DNA of 64,000 bases from Paraspadella gotoi (taxonomy: Eukaryota > Chaetognatha). Below, piece after piece: positions 47,507 through 59,571 of the stretch. Positions within the stretch are counted from its first letter, which is position 1. The number at the start of each line of letters is the position of its first letter. Both the position numbers and the translations under genes were made by a program. The stretch is from positions 13,670,562-13,734,561 of the forward strand of contig CM119269.1 of NCBI GenBank assembly GCA_051294375.1, read 5' to 3'. The notes beneath the pieces were generated by a model that saw only the letters and a program-made list of their open reading frames with translations, was not told the DNA's origin and did no database searches.

Positions 47507-47764
47507 GAAGAAGCAGAAAAAAAGGACGTCACCGCGACAGCCGATAATATCAACATCAACAGCAAAAACGACAACATCAACAGCAAAAACGACATAAACA
47601 ACAACGATTTCGACGACAAAGTCGAGGATAAAGTCACAAACAACAGCAGCAGCTCCAGCCCGGACCTGAACATGGATAAAGGAAAATCGATCGAGATTCA
47701 ACATAAAATCGACGACGATGAATCGAAATTGGAAAAATTAAAGGAAATGGAAATTGAAATTCAG
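47507..47764 (+). CDS. charged-protein exon 1 of the visible chain
   Basis: Acceptor TCTCTCTCCCTCAG. Phase 0 in and out, 86 codons: EEAEKKDVTATADNIN, two INSKNDN units, DDKVEDKV, poly-Ser, then a likely coiled-coil ending SKLEKLKEMEIEIQ at GTAGAT. The counterpart in copy A (39705-39965) is disrupted by indels, so only copy B codes as assembled. Confidence 0.85.
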
Positions 47765-50700
47765 GTAGATTCAATTTTGATTTAACAATTTTTTTTTCAT
47801 TAATAGACCGTTCAATTTATTTATTTATTGCGTAAACGTTGAATTTTTTTAAATTTTGCCCTGAACATTGAAAAACAGAACAGCGCGAAAGGGTGAAAGC
47901 GAGGCGAGTAGCTGGCTTGGTAAATCGGTGGTAGTGTGCCTGGCAGCGGAAGTGGTAGCGGGGGTGAAAGCGGAGCGATAGTGACAGTGAAAGCGGGAAT
48001 GGTATCGCGGAAAGGAAAATGACGTAGAGACGGGAGGATTTGAAAAAAAAAAAATCACAAAAATCGGTAAAATAATTTTTTATGCGTCGCCACGAAATTT
48101 ATCTGTGAAGCAGCTGTAGTTGTTGTTTCTTTCGTCCGTTTCGTCTCCGTCGNNNNNNNNNNCGTCATCGTTGTCTTCATCGTTGACTTCATCGTCGTCA
48201 TCCGCGTCGTGGTCGCTTACGTCGTCTTAGTCTTCGTCAACCAAGATGACGATAAAAGGGAACAAAAAAAAAAAACTGGATTTATTGATGGATGAAGAAA
48301 ACCTCATTTACCCTTGAAATCAACGAGCGGAGAGGCGATGCTGCAAAGAGTGATGCGATGCTGCATGGGATTCGTCGATGCTGCATGAAGTGAGATTATG
48401 CCCTCTGGGTTGAGTCGATGCAGTTGTTTTTTTGTTGTTTTTTTTATTTCGCTAGTTTTTTTTTAGGCTTAAGGGTTTTCTACTCACCTAATTTTCTTGG
48501 TTTTTATTTCGCCTTTCCGCCATTTTTTTAAACTTCTTTTTATATTCTATTTTCCTCCCTCTTTTTAACCTTAAATTTCTTTTCCTTCTTTACTTCCTTT
48601 CCTTTTATTTTCTCTCCTATTTCCCCCCTTTTATCTCTCTTTCACTTTCCCTTTTTTTTTGTCTCACGTTTTTCTTCTTCATGCCTTCTTTCCTAATTTA
48701 TTTATTTTTATTCCTTCCTTCCCTTATTCCTCGCTTTCTATTTTACTTGCTGCCCTTTTTCTCCCTTATAATTCCGCTTTGCTCTTTTCAAGCTGAGATT
48801 TTCTCAGTAGAATTAAGCGATCACTCTTTCACCCTCAGAGCAAAATAAATACCTGCGTCTCGACAGTTATATAACTGAAAGGCTGAAAGACAGACGAGAC
48901 GATTACCGACGAAAATACATATATTGCAATTTCAACAACTTTTGGACGCGAAAGAAGGGAACGGAAAATGGGGAGACAGACGCAGAGAAAGAGGAAGAGA
49001 GCAAGAAAGAGAGCGCAAGAGATAGAACAAAAAGCGGACGATAACACTTAGAGAGCGAGAGGAAATAATAGACCCAGAGCCCGAGATTGACAGAGACGGA
49101 GAGAGAAAGCGAGAGAAGAAGACACCAACGCGATTTTCGAAACACAATTTCTGTCGCTGAAAAAAAAAGAATGATCATTTCTCGCGCGAGAGAGAGCCAA
49201 TTTTGAAGTCGCGACTTTTCCTTACAAGTTGGAAGCTGAAGAATAAAGACTCTTTCGCGGGAAAATTATCAGATTTAAAGAAAAAGATGTGGAAATCTCG
49301 TACAAGTAATTGCGTAGTTGTGGAAAAAAGTATTGACGGTTGAGATCATAAAAAATTCAGAATTTCCTGGGCGGAAATAATTCGCGTCACAGGCGAAAGA
49401 ATCAAAGCGAAATCTTTTCCGAGACGAAAAATCATCGATGCCAAAAAAATCCAAATGTAAAACACGAATCGAAGTCTGAAGCGAAAATTTCTATGAGGAA
49501 ATATCTTTTTTTCTTGCATCAAAGAATTGTAAGGCGGCGCGGAAGTTAATTCTATTTCCTTTACGCTTCGATAAAGTCAGATGTCTCAATCTAAACCAAA
49601 CTTGTACCATGAAATTTAAATATGTACTTGAAATGAAATTTATGTAACATGATTTCTCTCTGTTCGAGTCGCCGCTTTTTGAGTATGTATGTACCGAAGT
49701 ATTACCAAGTTCAAAATTATGGGCCAGATAGCTACTTTACTGAATGAATGGGAAGTTTATTTATTGCTTGTCCTTATTTCATTGCATTGTTTCATATCGT
49801 ATACTTGCTAATCAGAACTGTCATTCAACGATGGATATACTATCCTAGTCATTTTGCGTGTTTATCGAATTTACTGCTCGATCCCGGTTGTCGAGTCTAC
49901 GCGCGTGGGCGTTATCCACAATTTTCTCGATCGAGTTCGCTCCTATTCGCTTCTATTTGACGTCATCGCGGGCGACAATGAAAACCAAGGTTGCTTCGTC
50001 CTCAAATGTAAACATGGTAACAAAATGAACTCGCACAAGGATAGTAATGACAACGACATTAGCGGCAAAAGTCATTGTTATCCAAATATGGGCGTTTTAA
50101 AATTATTTCAAGAGGGTTTAAAAATAGTTTTTAAAGTATAAAAACTCGTTTTAATATAGGATATTAATATTTTTTTTTAGAAAGAAAGATATCTTTATCT
50201 CGCCATCTTGCTCCTTCCCCTTTCTTATTCCGTCTCGATCTCAATTAGATTCTCTCTTTTTCTATTTAGTCATTCATACCCGAATCAACTGGCGTCTTTT
50301 GTTTTCTCAATTTTTTTTAGTTTGCAATTTTTAATTGTTTTTTTATTTAGGCAAACGAAGATTCCAATGTTAAGGAAGAGAATATCAAGAGAGAAGACGC
50401 CGCCACCAAATTGGAGGAAGAATCAAACAAGTGAGAAAAAGAGAGAGAGAGACAAATAAAGAGAGAGAGACAAATAAAGAGAGAGACACAAAGAAAGAAA
50501 GAGACAAAGAAAAGGAGAGAGACAAATAAAGAGAGAGAGAGAGAGAGAGAGATAAAGAGAGAGAGAGAGAGAGAGATAAAGAGATAAAGAGATAAAGAAA
50601 GAGAGAGAGAGACAGTGAAAAAGAGAGACAGAGATAAAGAGAAAGAGACAAAGAGAGAGGGACAAAGATAGAGAGATACTTTATATGTCTGATGATGCTT

Positions 50701-51567
50701 AGTTTTTGTTATTATGTACGAAAGGTATATTACTTTAACTATTCGAAAATATTCTTTATATCCAGATATAGCTTGAACAATTTTATTTTTAACTTCTTTA
50801 TCTTTTTTTGTTCTGGAAAAATTGTCCCTCTTTATAATAGTATTTTCTCCCTCTCTCCCCTACTTTCCCTCTACCCTCCCGTCTATCCCTCTCTTTCTCT
50901 CTCCCCTTCCTATCTCTCTCTCTTATCCTCCCTCTCTCTCTTCCCCTCTTCCTCCCTTCTCTCCCTTCCCTCGCTCCCTTCTCCCCCCCCAAATCTCCGT
51001 CCAGGAACGAAGAGAAGATAAATCAGGTTTCGCTCGGAGAAATCCAGACGACGCCGGACAAAATGGCGGAGGAGCGAACCATCGATCTGGAGGCCGCCGA
51101 AAGAGATAGAGAGCGAGAGGAAGTGGGGCAGGGAGACGCGTCGGTGGAGGATGAGACGGAGAGCGACTCCTTCTCGACGACCTTGACTATGGGAGGAAAC
51201 GAAGGTAAGAAAAAAAAAGAGCATCGTGTTGAAAATTAAGAGAAAACAAGGAAGGGTAACTTGGATATTTTGAGCCGCATTGGATTGATCATTTGTTTTC
51301 TTTGCCTCGATTTAATCCTTATTTGCATCTCTTTTAAAAAAGGAAGCGAATGTAGTTACTATTTTGTTTATTAGTTTTGTTATATATTATGTTTGAGAAA
51401 ATTATTACAAAGAGATTTAACCACATTGATTATTTATTAAAAATATGTTAAAAAATTTATTAATATATAATTTAATATTAAAAATAAGTAAGATGGACTA
51501 AGAATCACCGACAGAACGACAGAAAAGTAGCTTAAATTTATGTAGGGACGCTCAAAAGAGAGGGAGA

Positions 51568-51617
<50 letters not shown>

Positions 51618-54600
51618 AAAATAGGAATGGAATCGCTTTGCCAAATGACCGGAACCACTGGAATAAAATAAAAGGAAGAAAACAATCAAAGGATTCTCGT
51701 CTTTAGTCGGCAGAGAGAGAGAGAGAGAGAGAGAGAGATAAAGAAAAAAAAGGAAGAAAACAGTAATTCTCATTTGATGTCAGGCTAGCTTTCTCACCTT
51801 TAAAAAAACATTTTGCTTAATTGATGTTATATACTTTTTCCTAGATAGTATTTTGGTTTGTTATGATTGTATTGATGTATGTGGTGTACTGGGGACTGCG
51901 TGGAGGTTGTAATGGTAATGGTAATGCTTTTCCGTTAATTAGTTTCTCGAAATATCTTGAAAACAAACCTTCACATTTGTATTTTAGTTTTTTTTCTTCT
52001 CGTTCATTAAATTTCCTTGGCCAACTTATCATTTCCGATATTTTCTCCTCGAGATTTCCTGCGTTTATTTCGTTAGCGTCCTCGTTATTTTTACGTACTT
52101 CTAACTTTCATGAACAAAAACTTACTTTGGCCATTCAATTCTTGAACCTCACCTCCTTCATTTGCATCTTTACTGTTTTCAACGATCTAATAAAATGGAA
52201 CAAAAGTCAGTTCCTCCATTTCAAACTTTTAACTTCCATTTACTTACTTTTCTCATTAGGTTTTTTTGGGTGGCAAATGCAATAGTTCTCACCTCTCTCT
52301 CTCTTTCTCTCTCTCTCTCTTTCTCTCTCCCACCCTCTCCCTCCCTTTCCCACACATTCAAATCTGTTGCCAAGTTTATCCTCCCTCAGATTTTTCATCA
52401 GTCTAACTCCCGGTCTCTCTCTCCTTTTCTAATCCGTTCGCTCCATTCATAATCGTCTTCGCTCATTTCTTTTCCGTCAACTCGAATGAAATTCGGTTTG
52501 CTCTAAAATCAAGGATCCATTAGTCGTCGTCGTCGTCGTCGTCCTCATCGTCGCGATTGTTGCAAAGGACAAAGTCTTTAAAAATCATGTCTTTGCTTTT
52601 CTTTTGTTTGTTGTTTTTTTTATTTTTTTGGTTTTACTTATCATTAAATGTACTATCCCTCGTTAAAAATAATGCAGTGAAAATATTAATAGAACAGAAC
52701 TTGGACGTATAAAAACCTAAAGACTCTGTTCTTTAAAAGTTATTGGAAATGTTTTACGCTATTTCCTCGCCTACGAATCTCGAAAAAGTCAATACTAGAA
52801 AAAAAAAAAACAATCGCCAGAAATTTTTGTTCGGTAAAAGCTGTTGATGCTTAATTTAATTAATTTCCCTCGTTTTTTAAAAAAGGAAATGATATTTATG
52901 AGAAGAAAAATTCATTGTGTCTCCTTTATGGTCAATTTTTAAAAAAAATTGAAGGAAATTAAAGAATTGTTTTTTTTAAAAGTTTATAATTGTTTACTAT
53001 CCAGTCAGTTTAAAAAATGGCCCTCATCATCGAGTAAAAAATCTCAAGATGAAGAGAAGTTTCTTTCATTCTCCCACCTTCTATTGTCCATGACTCCATT
53101 TGCCCGGGGACGTCGCGTCGCCCGGGATGTTATTTTTCTGAGACGTAAACGTCTTTTGTTTTCGGTTTTTCTCTTTGAATTTGATCGTGAAGTCGCTTGT
53201 TTAATCTACTAAAGCAAAATGTTGGAGTTCAAGGAAGGAATCCAAGGTGCCGCACTAATCTTTTTCTCAGAATTTAAAGAAATGTTGATGACTAAAGGGA
53301 CGAAGGCCTCATAGATAATAGGGGCGAGAGAGAAAGAGAGAAAGATAGAGAGATAGAGAGTCCTCAGAGGGATGTCGAAGGATTGTGGGCGGGGGACGGA
53401 CCTTTTATTCTTTCGCCAGTACCCACGACGATATGCAAATGAGATTATGACGCAGGAAAATAAATCGAATTTGCGTCAAGGAAGTCGACAGCAAAATTTC
53501 GGGGGCGAATAAAAAGTAAAGAGAGAAGCTAAAAAAGAGAAAGAGAAGTAAAAAGAAAAGGAAAGAAGAAAAGGAAGGGAAGCGAAAAGAGGAGAAAAAG
53601 AGAGGAGTGAAAAGAAAAGAAAAGAGGAACAAGAGGAACAAGAACAGAGAGAAGCGTGAATGGCTGGTCTCATTCTTGACGGCAAAAGAAGAAAGAATAA
53701 AGAAAAAAATAGCAGTGTGGCGGTATATTCACACAGCCTCACGTCCACCATCTTTCAGCCAAATCCATTGGCTCAGAGGGGGAACACACCATCCCAGGCG
53801 TAGTGTTCCATCCACAGTCCTAATGACTTCCCTCTGCGTTGGCAAAGCGAGACCTGTCCTAGGGTAACTGCGCCAGTGACTGGATGCGTCACTGAGGGTG
53901 GGAAGCCCCCAAAGCCATCAGTGAGATGCTCCGTCCCAGTGGGCATTACAGGCAACCCGGCTGTTGCCATAACAGATTTAATAATAAGTGCGAAAATTGT
54001 CGCTTCTGAATCCTACATCAAATTTAACCAGTTAAAGACGAAATGGCTTCATTTTCGACGCTAATGCTTAGTAGGCCTCGCATTGCCTACTTAACATCAC
54101 GTGATTTCGAAAATGACCACGAAATCGCTCTGCATCGTTGACCGAATAAATGTCGCGACTCGAAGACGATTAACACGCCCACAACCCCTTTTCTTTTATC
54201 CACCACAACACTTCCCCCCCACAACTTCTTTTATCCACCCCAACATCTTCTCCCTACAACCCCCTTATCCCCTCTTCCCCCTTATACCTTCTTCCCCTTT
54301 CTCCCCCACAAACCTTTCTCCCTCAAGATTCCTCCCCAACAACCCCTTCTCCGCCTTCTCTCCCGCTACAAGCAGGCGTTCCAAGCAGCTTGGATAGGAG
54401 CTTGGACGATGCGAGCGAAATCGAGGTGAGTGACGAGAGAAAGGTGAGTCTCTGGCTCGTTACTGATAAGTTATTTGTGGTGATTTGCTGAAACACTTGT
54501 AATATTAAGTATTTGAATGACAATGATTTAATTTCATGTCAGTCGATGTTGTAGTTTATTAAAAGCTGTTTTTATTTCAATAGAAATATCCTTAGGGGTA

Positions 54601-56356
54601 TAGTTAATTGTTGAGCAGAAATTAAGAATTACCACTTTTTTCACGGATTAATAGACTAGTTTTAACAAACTAATCTTAATATTGTGACTCTCTTCTCCTC
54701 CCCCCCCACAAAGTCGACGACGCCAACTTCGGAATCTCAAAACCTCGATTCCATCTCCGATCGTCCGTCCTCGCCGACTCCGGATCTCCCAGATCTAATT
54801 CCATCGGGGACCAACTCCGGCTCGCTGGAACCACTCGTCGACCCGCCTTCGAAGCCCAACCCGAAGGATCTCCTTCCAACTCCGCCTTCTGTCCCCAACT
54901 ACTCCCTCAAGCCTCTAACTAACCCTCCTGCCAACCCCCCTTCTTCTCTCGACATCTTCCCTGATCTACCGTCCGGTGCAACAGCCCGCTCTCTCGATCC
55001 CATCCCTAATCCTCCGAGTCCGGCCGCGATCGATCTCCTCCCTACTCCGTCTTCGATCCCCAACTCTGCCCTCAAACCGCTCGATAATCCGCCTTCCGGT
55101 CCCGCGCTCGTCGGAACTCCCGACTCCCCCTCCAAAACCTCGACATCTTCCGTCCTCGATCCTTTGCCCCGACACGCCCCTCTCGCCGAAGAGACGCCGC
55201 CTCCGCCGCCTACGCCCAACGACGCAGCGGCGATGGTGGGGAACGAGGCGATTGCTGCTGCAACGGTGATAGTCGGGAAGGCAGCGGCGAAGGCTGCAGT
55301 AGCGTTAGCGACGATTGGGGATTTGGAAGGGAAGCTAAATCTTTTTAACGGACAGGTAAGGCTTATATAAAATTTGATATGACTGATATAAATTTAAACT
55401 ATTCTCTCATAAATTTATTTCTTAATTAATTTATTCATATATTCATTCGTTCTTTTACTCATTCACTCCCAAATTTTTTTATCCAGTTCTCCCCCTAGAA
55501 AGATTAAAATTGTGACGAACTACTTGATCTTCCTCAGGCTCTCCCCGCTCTGTCGTCGACGAAGCCTCCGATGAAAAACATCCCCGACGATGCGCGCATT
55601 CTCGACCTGAGGATGGGACCCATCAAGAAGACGGCAGCCATCAGAGCTTTGCCGAAGCTCGAGACGACGTCCACGCCCACAATGGCGACTACAACGACCT
55701 CAGAAACGACCGCTGTGACCACAGTTAAGACTGTGGCTTCTTCACCCACAGCTATCTCAGCGACCCCGGTGTCGATGGAACCGGAAAAAGAAGGAGCTCC
55801 GAAAATGTCGATGGGTCCTCCGCCTCTTCCGGCGATTAAGGGTAAACCTGTCCGCGATTAAGGGCAAATCCATCGGCTATTACGATTAAGGGCAAGTCCA
55901 CCGGCTATTACGGGTGAGTCGATTAACGATCGAGGGTAGGTCCATTTTAGCGATTGGGGCGGAGTTTATTGACCAGTTCAGCGGCGATTTAGGGTAAAGT
56001 TACTTGTGATTATCGGTAAGTCCATTAGCAATTAAGTTCAAGTCCTTAGGGAATTTAGGGTAAGTTTATCTGTGATTAGGAAATATATTCACCGGTAATA
56101 CATTCACTATTAGGCGCTATTCAAAAGCAGGGATATCCCACACGAAGTATCACAAATTAATGAAATATAGATTCACCTGAGCACCTCCAATTAGGTGATT
56201 AATGTTAACACCACCGGCTATGCAATTTTAGTAGTTTTACATTTTTTAAATATATTTTTCAATTTATTGTTTATTTGTTTGATTTTTATTTATTTTATAT
56301 TTCTTTCTTTAGACGAAGGATCTGAAGACGTATCGGACGCAAAGAAAGAAGAATAA
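47507..56356 (+). CDS. charged / proline-rich protein, seven chained exons to the stop codon
   Basis: Exons 47507-47764, 50351-50430, 51005-51204, 54376-54425, 54714-55355, 55538-55841 and 56313-56356 all have AG acceptors and GT donors and join without a phase conflict. Together they give 1578 bases, 525 residues plus TAA. The N-terminal third is Asn/Asp/Lys/Glu-rich and likely coiled or disordered. A Ser/Pro-rich centre holds two tandem ~56-residue repeats, each with DLLPTP.S.PN..LKPL.NPP. Next come an Ala-rich helix (AAATVIVGKAAAKAAVALAT) and a Thr-rich segment. The C-terminus is acidic (DEGSEDVSDAKKEE). No enzyme motif is visible. It could be a scaffold or a matrix/secreted protein; a signal-peptide exon lies upstream but is not linked by phase. 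I do not recognise the family. Confidence 0.82.
48664..50350. other. intron of the charged-protein gene
   Basis: No exon is needed here by phase (0 to 0), and none with good boundaries is seen. An open frame of 95 codons at 49854-50141 lacks splice support. AT-rich with some purine-rich stretches (48960-49130). Confidence 0.5.
50351..50430 (+). CDS. charged-protein exon 2
   Basis: Acceptor TTTTTTATTTAG. Reads ANEDSNVKEENIKREDAATK then LEEESN and leaves AA before GTGAGA. The donor continues directly into GA-rich repeat (50436-50680). Confidence 0.88.
50436..50680 (+). repeat. GA-rich repeat starting at a splice donor
   Basis: GAGAGAGACAAATAAA-type units for about 240 bases immediately downstream of the exon 2 donor. 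Confidence 0.9.
51005..51204 (+). CDS. charged-protein exon 3
   Basis: Long CT-rich tract and CCGTCCAG acceptor. One base completes lysine. It reads NEEKINQVSLGEIQTTPDK, an acidic/basic helix (DLEAAERDREREEV), then ESDSFSTTLTMGGNE and leaves G before GTAAGA. Confidence 0.9.
51205..54375. other. intron of the charged-protein gene, with GA repeats and a GC-richer unassigned block
   Basis: GA repeats at 51560-51612 and 51715-51740. Open frames at 51863-52285 and 52949-53212 have no splice support. A GC-richer block at about 53725-53985 (CAGTGACTGGATGCGTCACTG hairpin inside) stands out from its AT-rich flanks and may be a mobile-element fragment. Confidence 0.45.
54376..54425 (+). CDS. charged-protein exon 4 (50 bases)
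   Basis: Acceptor ACAAGCAG. Two bases complete glycine, then VPSSLDRSLDDASEIE to GAG|GTGAGT. Small but phase-perfect on both sides. Confidence 0.82.
54714..55355 (+). CDS. charged-protein exon 5, proline-rich tandem repeat
   Basis: Acceptor CTCCCCCCCCACAAAG, 214 codons in phase 0. After a Ser/Thr/Pro lead it carries two ~56-residue repeats, then PLAEETPPPPPTPNDAAAM and an Ala/Val helix ending GDLEGKLNLFNGQ. The donor is CAG|GTAAGG. Confidence 0.92.
55538..55841 (+). CDS. charged-protein exon 6
   Basis: Acceptor CTTGATCTTCCTCAG. Reads ALPALSSTKPPMKNIPDDAR, ILDLRMGPIKKTAAIRALPK, a Thr/Ser-rich stretch, then MSMGPPPLPAIK, and leaves G before GTAAAC. Confidence 0.88.
56313..56356 (+). CDS. charged-protein exon 7 and stop
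   Basis: Acceptor TTTCTTTCTTTAG. G+AC gives Asp, then EGSEDVSDAKKEE and TAA. Confidence 0.85.
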
Positions 56357-56489
56357 AAAAAGAAAAGTTTATAAAATTAAAGTGTGAACGAAAGGCGCAC
56401 CCATTGATGTAAAACATTTGTTTTTCTAACTACACTTTTTTTTTTTCGTTTTCGAATTTGTAAATCGTTAAATTTGGAAATTCTTGTTC

Positions 56490-56495
56490 AATAAA
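56490..56495 (+). promoter_or_regulatory. polyadenylation signal AATAAA
   Basis: 134 bases after the TAA at 56354-56356. A G-rich stretch follows at 56540, as often seen downstream of cleavage sites. Confidence 0.6.
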
Positions 56496-56599
56496 AAAAA
56501 AGTTTTTATCTCTCATGATTCCGGATGTGATTTTTCTAGGGGAGGGCCGGGGGGAGGAAGGGGAAGGGATTGGAAAGGGGAGGAAGGGAGTGAATACAA

Positions 56600-58600
56600 A
56601 TAAAATGAGTCGCTTTCCTTTTCTATTTCTGAGAATTAACCTGGCAACGGTTTCGCTCGACGGGTTCGTTCAGTAGGTAGGTGAATTCTTTTTGCCAAAA
56701 GGAAGAACCGAAAAATATTAAGGGGCCGACTTCCGGCCAAGTTGGGGGCGGCAACTGCGCCACGCCGCGCCGTGATGTTCCATGCCGCGCCACTCGCCGC
56801 TCGCCCCCGATTCTTTCCCTTCTTTTTAATGTTGCGATGTTGTGACGAGTTACTACATGACGCCAAAACTCGTATTTCGTGGAAAAAAGGTCATGAAGAA
56901 TTTAAATTCAAGATTGTCGATACAAAAAATCGGTCATACATTCTGTCTCTGACACTGCAAATAGTATCGGCGTCTTATATGCATTACAACTATTGTAAAA
57001 ATTATCTATTCGTTAAAGCTATCTTCACTTCCGTCTTAGTACTGCTTATTGATAATATTGTGATATGATTTGTGATATTGTATTGTGTAAAGATATTGTA
57101 TGATATGTTTATATTCGTTTATCACTTTTCACACAAAAAGAGAAACGGACTGACAATCAGGAAAAACTTTTTAGTCGGATCTGCTTATCAGCAGATCCTG
57201 ACTCTATAATTCACTTTGTCGGTCCGTCAGTCCGCCCCCTAAATTTTGTTTGGCATTCATTTATATTATGTCAGAACATCGAATTATTATAAATTATGCA
57301 AAAAAAATGTCTGTCCGTCCGTCTGTCTGTCCGTCCCACCTTAGTAAAAAACACCAATTACTCGTGATTGGATGGATGGATTTGAATGAAATTTTGTGTG
57401 TGGGTAGGGAAGTGAGCTGGATATGAAGTTTCGATGGAATCGTCTGAGTGGAAAGTCAATCAATCAAGTCAATCGTTATCGGCATTATTCTCATTGCTTT
57501 TGTCGTGGTTAGTGACGAAAAGACCTAAAAACAAACATTTAAGATCAAATTAATTAATTGTTCAATTAATTAACTTAAATTATTTAATTATTAATTAATT
57601 AATTATCGATAATGATCGTGGGCAGATCCGACATTGTTTGCTCAAACTTTTTCTGATTGAGTCTGGGAGGAAAAAATCAATAAAAGAGAAATAGAGAAAA
57701 AAATTCTTGACATCAGAGGCAGCGGGAAACCGACGCACGTTTCCGGAGAGAAATTCTGTAGATTTGATTTTCTTTTTTAGACAATGAAGGTTGGAAGGTT
57801 GAAAGAGCTGGAAACCCAAAAAGGGGCACCTAGGACTTGGTTTATTCATGTGAGTGGGATATACAGTTATACACATTGAATGATATGATGTTTCGCAGAG
57901 GGAAAAAAAGATGGCTCTCATTTCCACTTTGCTCTTAATCATCGAACGGAAATGTCGAAATGCTTAGTTGAAATCCCCAGTTTTATATTACAGAGAAATT
58001 AATGGAATTAAAGGAATTAATGGAACCGTCTGAGATGCCAAGGGCAAGAGGTATGTCGGTTGGTGAGAGGATTCGACTTCGGTTTCCATCACGCTTTTGC
58101 AAGCGTGACTGTGATGAGACTGCTTTAAGATGTATCGCCAGAAGGTTTCCTTTAAAGGATTTTATGGAAATCATTCGCTTCATCAATCCTTCCCCTCGTT
58201 TAACCCGGTCCTTCGGTGTTGCGTCAACTCCATCTCGTCCGGCAATGACTTTCCTTTCTTAATCCGACTACAGATTTATCGATGCGTCCTTCGGATTTCA
58301 GAGACAATATATTTCCCAAATGGTTTTCACAATCTTAGGGTTGGTACATTTGGACATTATAGATTTGGGATGTATGTACAGATTTGTAATAGCGTTATAG
58401 CTGGAAATTCTTTCCTTAACTTCAACTATTATTCGAATTTTAATAAAAATTAAATAAAGAAGGAAATTCTAATTATATTTTTTATAATTTTTACAAAAGC
58501 AATCTAAATTATAACAAACAAGTTTTACCATCAAACCACATAACTTAAAAGCAACAACCAACATTTTTAAAGCTAAATTCCAACAATTTAGTCTAATTGT
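56600..58600. other. intergenic stretch, weak open frames only
   Basis: The strongest frame is plus 58002-58262 (MELKELMEPSEMPRARGMSV.., 86 codons), possibly a mobile-element remnant, with no splice or homology support that I can give. CTGTCCGTCC-type repeats occur at 57305-57335, and AATT palindromes around 57540-57610. Confidence 0.4.
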
Positions 58601-58678
58601 ACCAAATATTGAATCATGAGGAGAAAATATATAAGAAATCTGAGCATTTGCTTTTTGTTGAGAAAAAGAAATTTCCTC

Positions 58679-58682
<4 letters not shown>

Positions 58683-58732
<50 letters not shown>
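58683..58732 (+). repeat. (CT)n microsatellite
   Basis: About 25 units. Confidence 0.95.
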
Positions 58733-58734
<2 letters not shown>

Positions 58735-58971
58735 GGTCTCCTATTCGGTGTTAGGCAATTTGGCATCTTTGCTCTATTTGTTCTTTGGTTCCCCCCCTGT
58801 TTATGGTATATCATATTCAAAAACGAGGCTGCCTCAAAGTGGCGTCATTTTTCTTCTCTGAATGGCATCCAATATTTTCTTTCACAATTCAATCTTGCCC
58901 GTTTTCTCTTACTCTCCCTCTCTCTTTCTCTCTCTCTCCCTCTCTCCTCCCTCTCTCCTCCTCATCTTCAC

Positions 58972-59099
58972 TTCCTCCCTTTCTCTTTCTTCAATTCGAC
59001 CAGCACCGACTTCTTGAGATTTTGCGGCGCTGGCGGGATAGGGATGTAATGGAGATCCACCTCACAGACGTAGAGGCCGTAGTCGTTGTCATCAACATC
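58972..59099 (-). CDS. Ig-domain gene, exon V: F and G strands of the second Ig domain
   Basis: Acceptor TTTTGTTACAG, phase 0. Reads DVDDNDYGLYVCEVDLHYIP, IPPAPQNLKKSVLVELKK, then a basic end, and leaves AA at GTGAAG. DYGLYVC is the tyrosine-corner and F-strand cysteine motif of Ig folds. The donor runs into GA-rich repeat. Further exons (transmembrane or anchor) should lie at lower coordinates but are not identified. Confidence 0.88.
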
Positions 59100-59571
59100 C
59101 TGTAACAAAAGACAAGTATTAACAAATAATTCCGAGATAGCCCAGGATCTTTTAGTATTGATAGGAATTAAGAATAACTGTCATCAGTCTGGACTTCAAC
59201 CCTCTTATTTTGTCAGCTTTTTACCTTAGTTCCCCTTATTCCCCCCGCCTATTTTTCTTTTTTTTACTTTAAATTATTTTTTCTAATCAAAAAATTTCCC
59301 AATTACTTGTTCTACTATGTTTGTTTATATTTTGTAAATTTGTAATAATAAAATGTTAGACTTATTATGCCAATATTATTCTTAGCTTTTTTTACCATTT
59401 TGATATGACGAGAGGAATTTTACGTATTGTGTTCTGATAATAGAGGGCACATCTGTACGATACTATTTACGCAATACCTATACTATTTTTTAAACCCAAT
59501 TTTAAAAAAATAGTATGGTCATTGGTCAGCGGAACTAAAGCTTAGCGAAACAAAAATCAATTGGCCCCTAC

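Larger units (their letters stand above)
40879..48657 (+). repeat. direct repeat, copy B (7.8 kb)
   Basis: Second copy of 32335-40878. It begins at the same GGTTCGCGCGACGCGCAGAC and runs to the pyrimidine tract near 48657. It has N gaps at 42405-42642, 42741-42927 and 48153-48162 where copy A is mostly continuous. It carries the intact version of the 258-base coding exon. Confidence 0.93.

Noticed and set aside
48780-49180. Arg/Glu-rich exon on the plus strand
   Set aside because: Stops occur in the only plausible frame and no acceptor/donor pair bounds it; the intron phase does not need it.
51863-52285. 140-codon hydrophobic ORF
   Set aside because: AT-rich codon use, inside an intron whose flanking exons already join in phase, and no splice sites at its ends.
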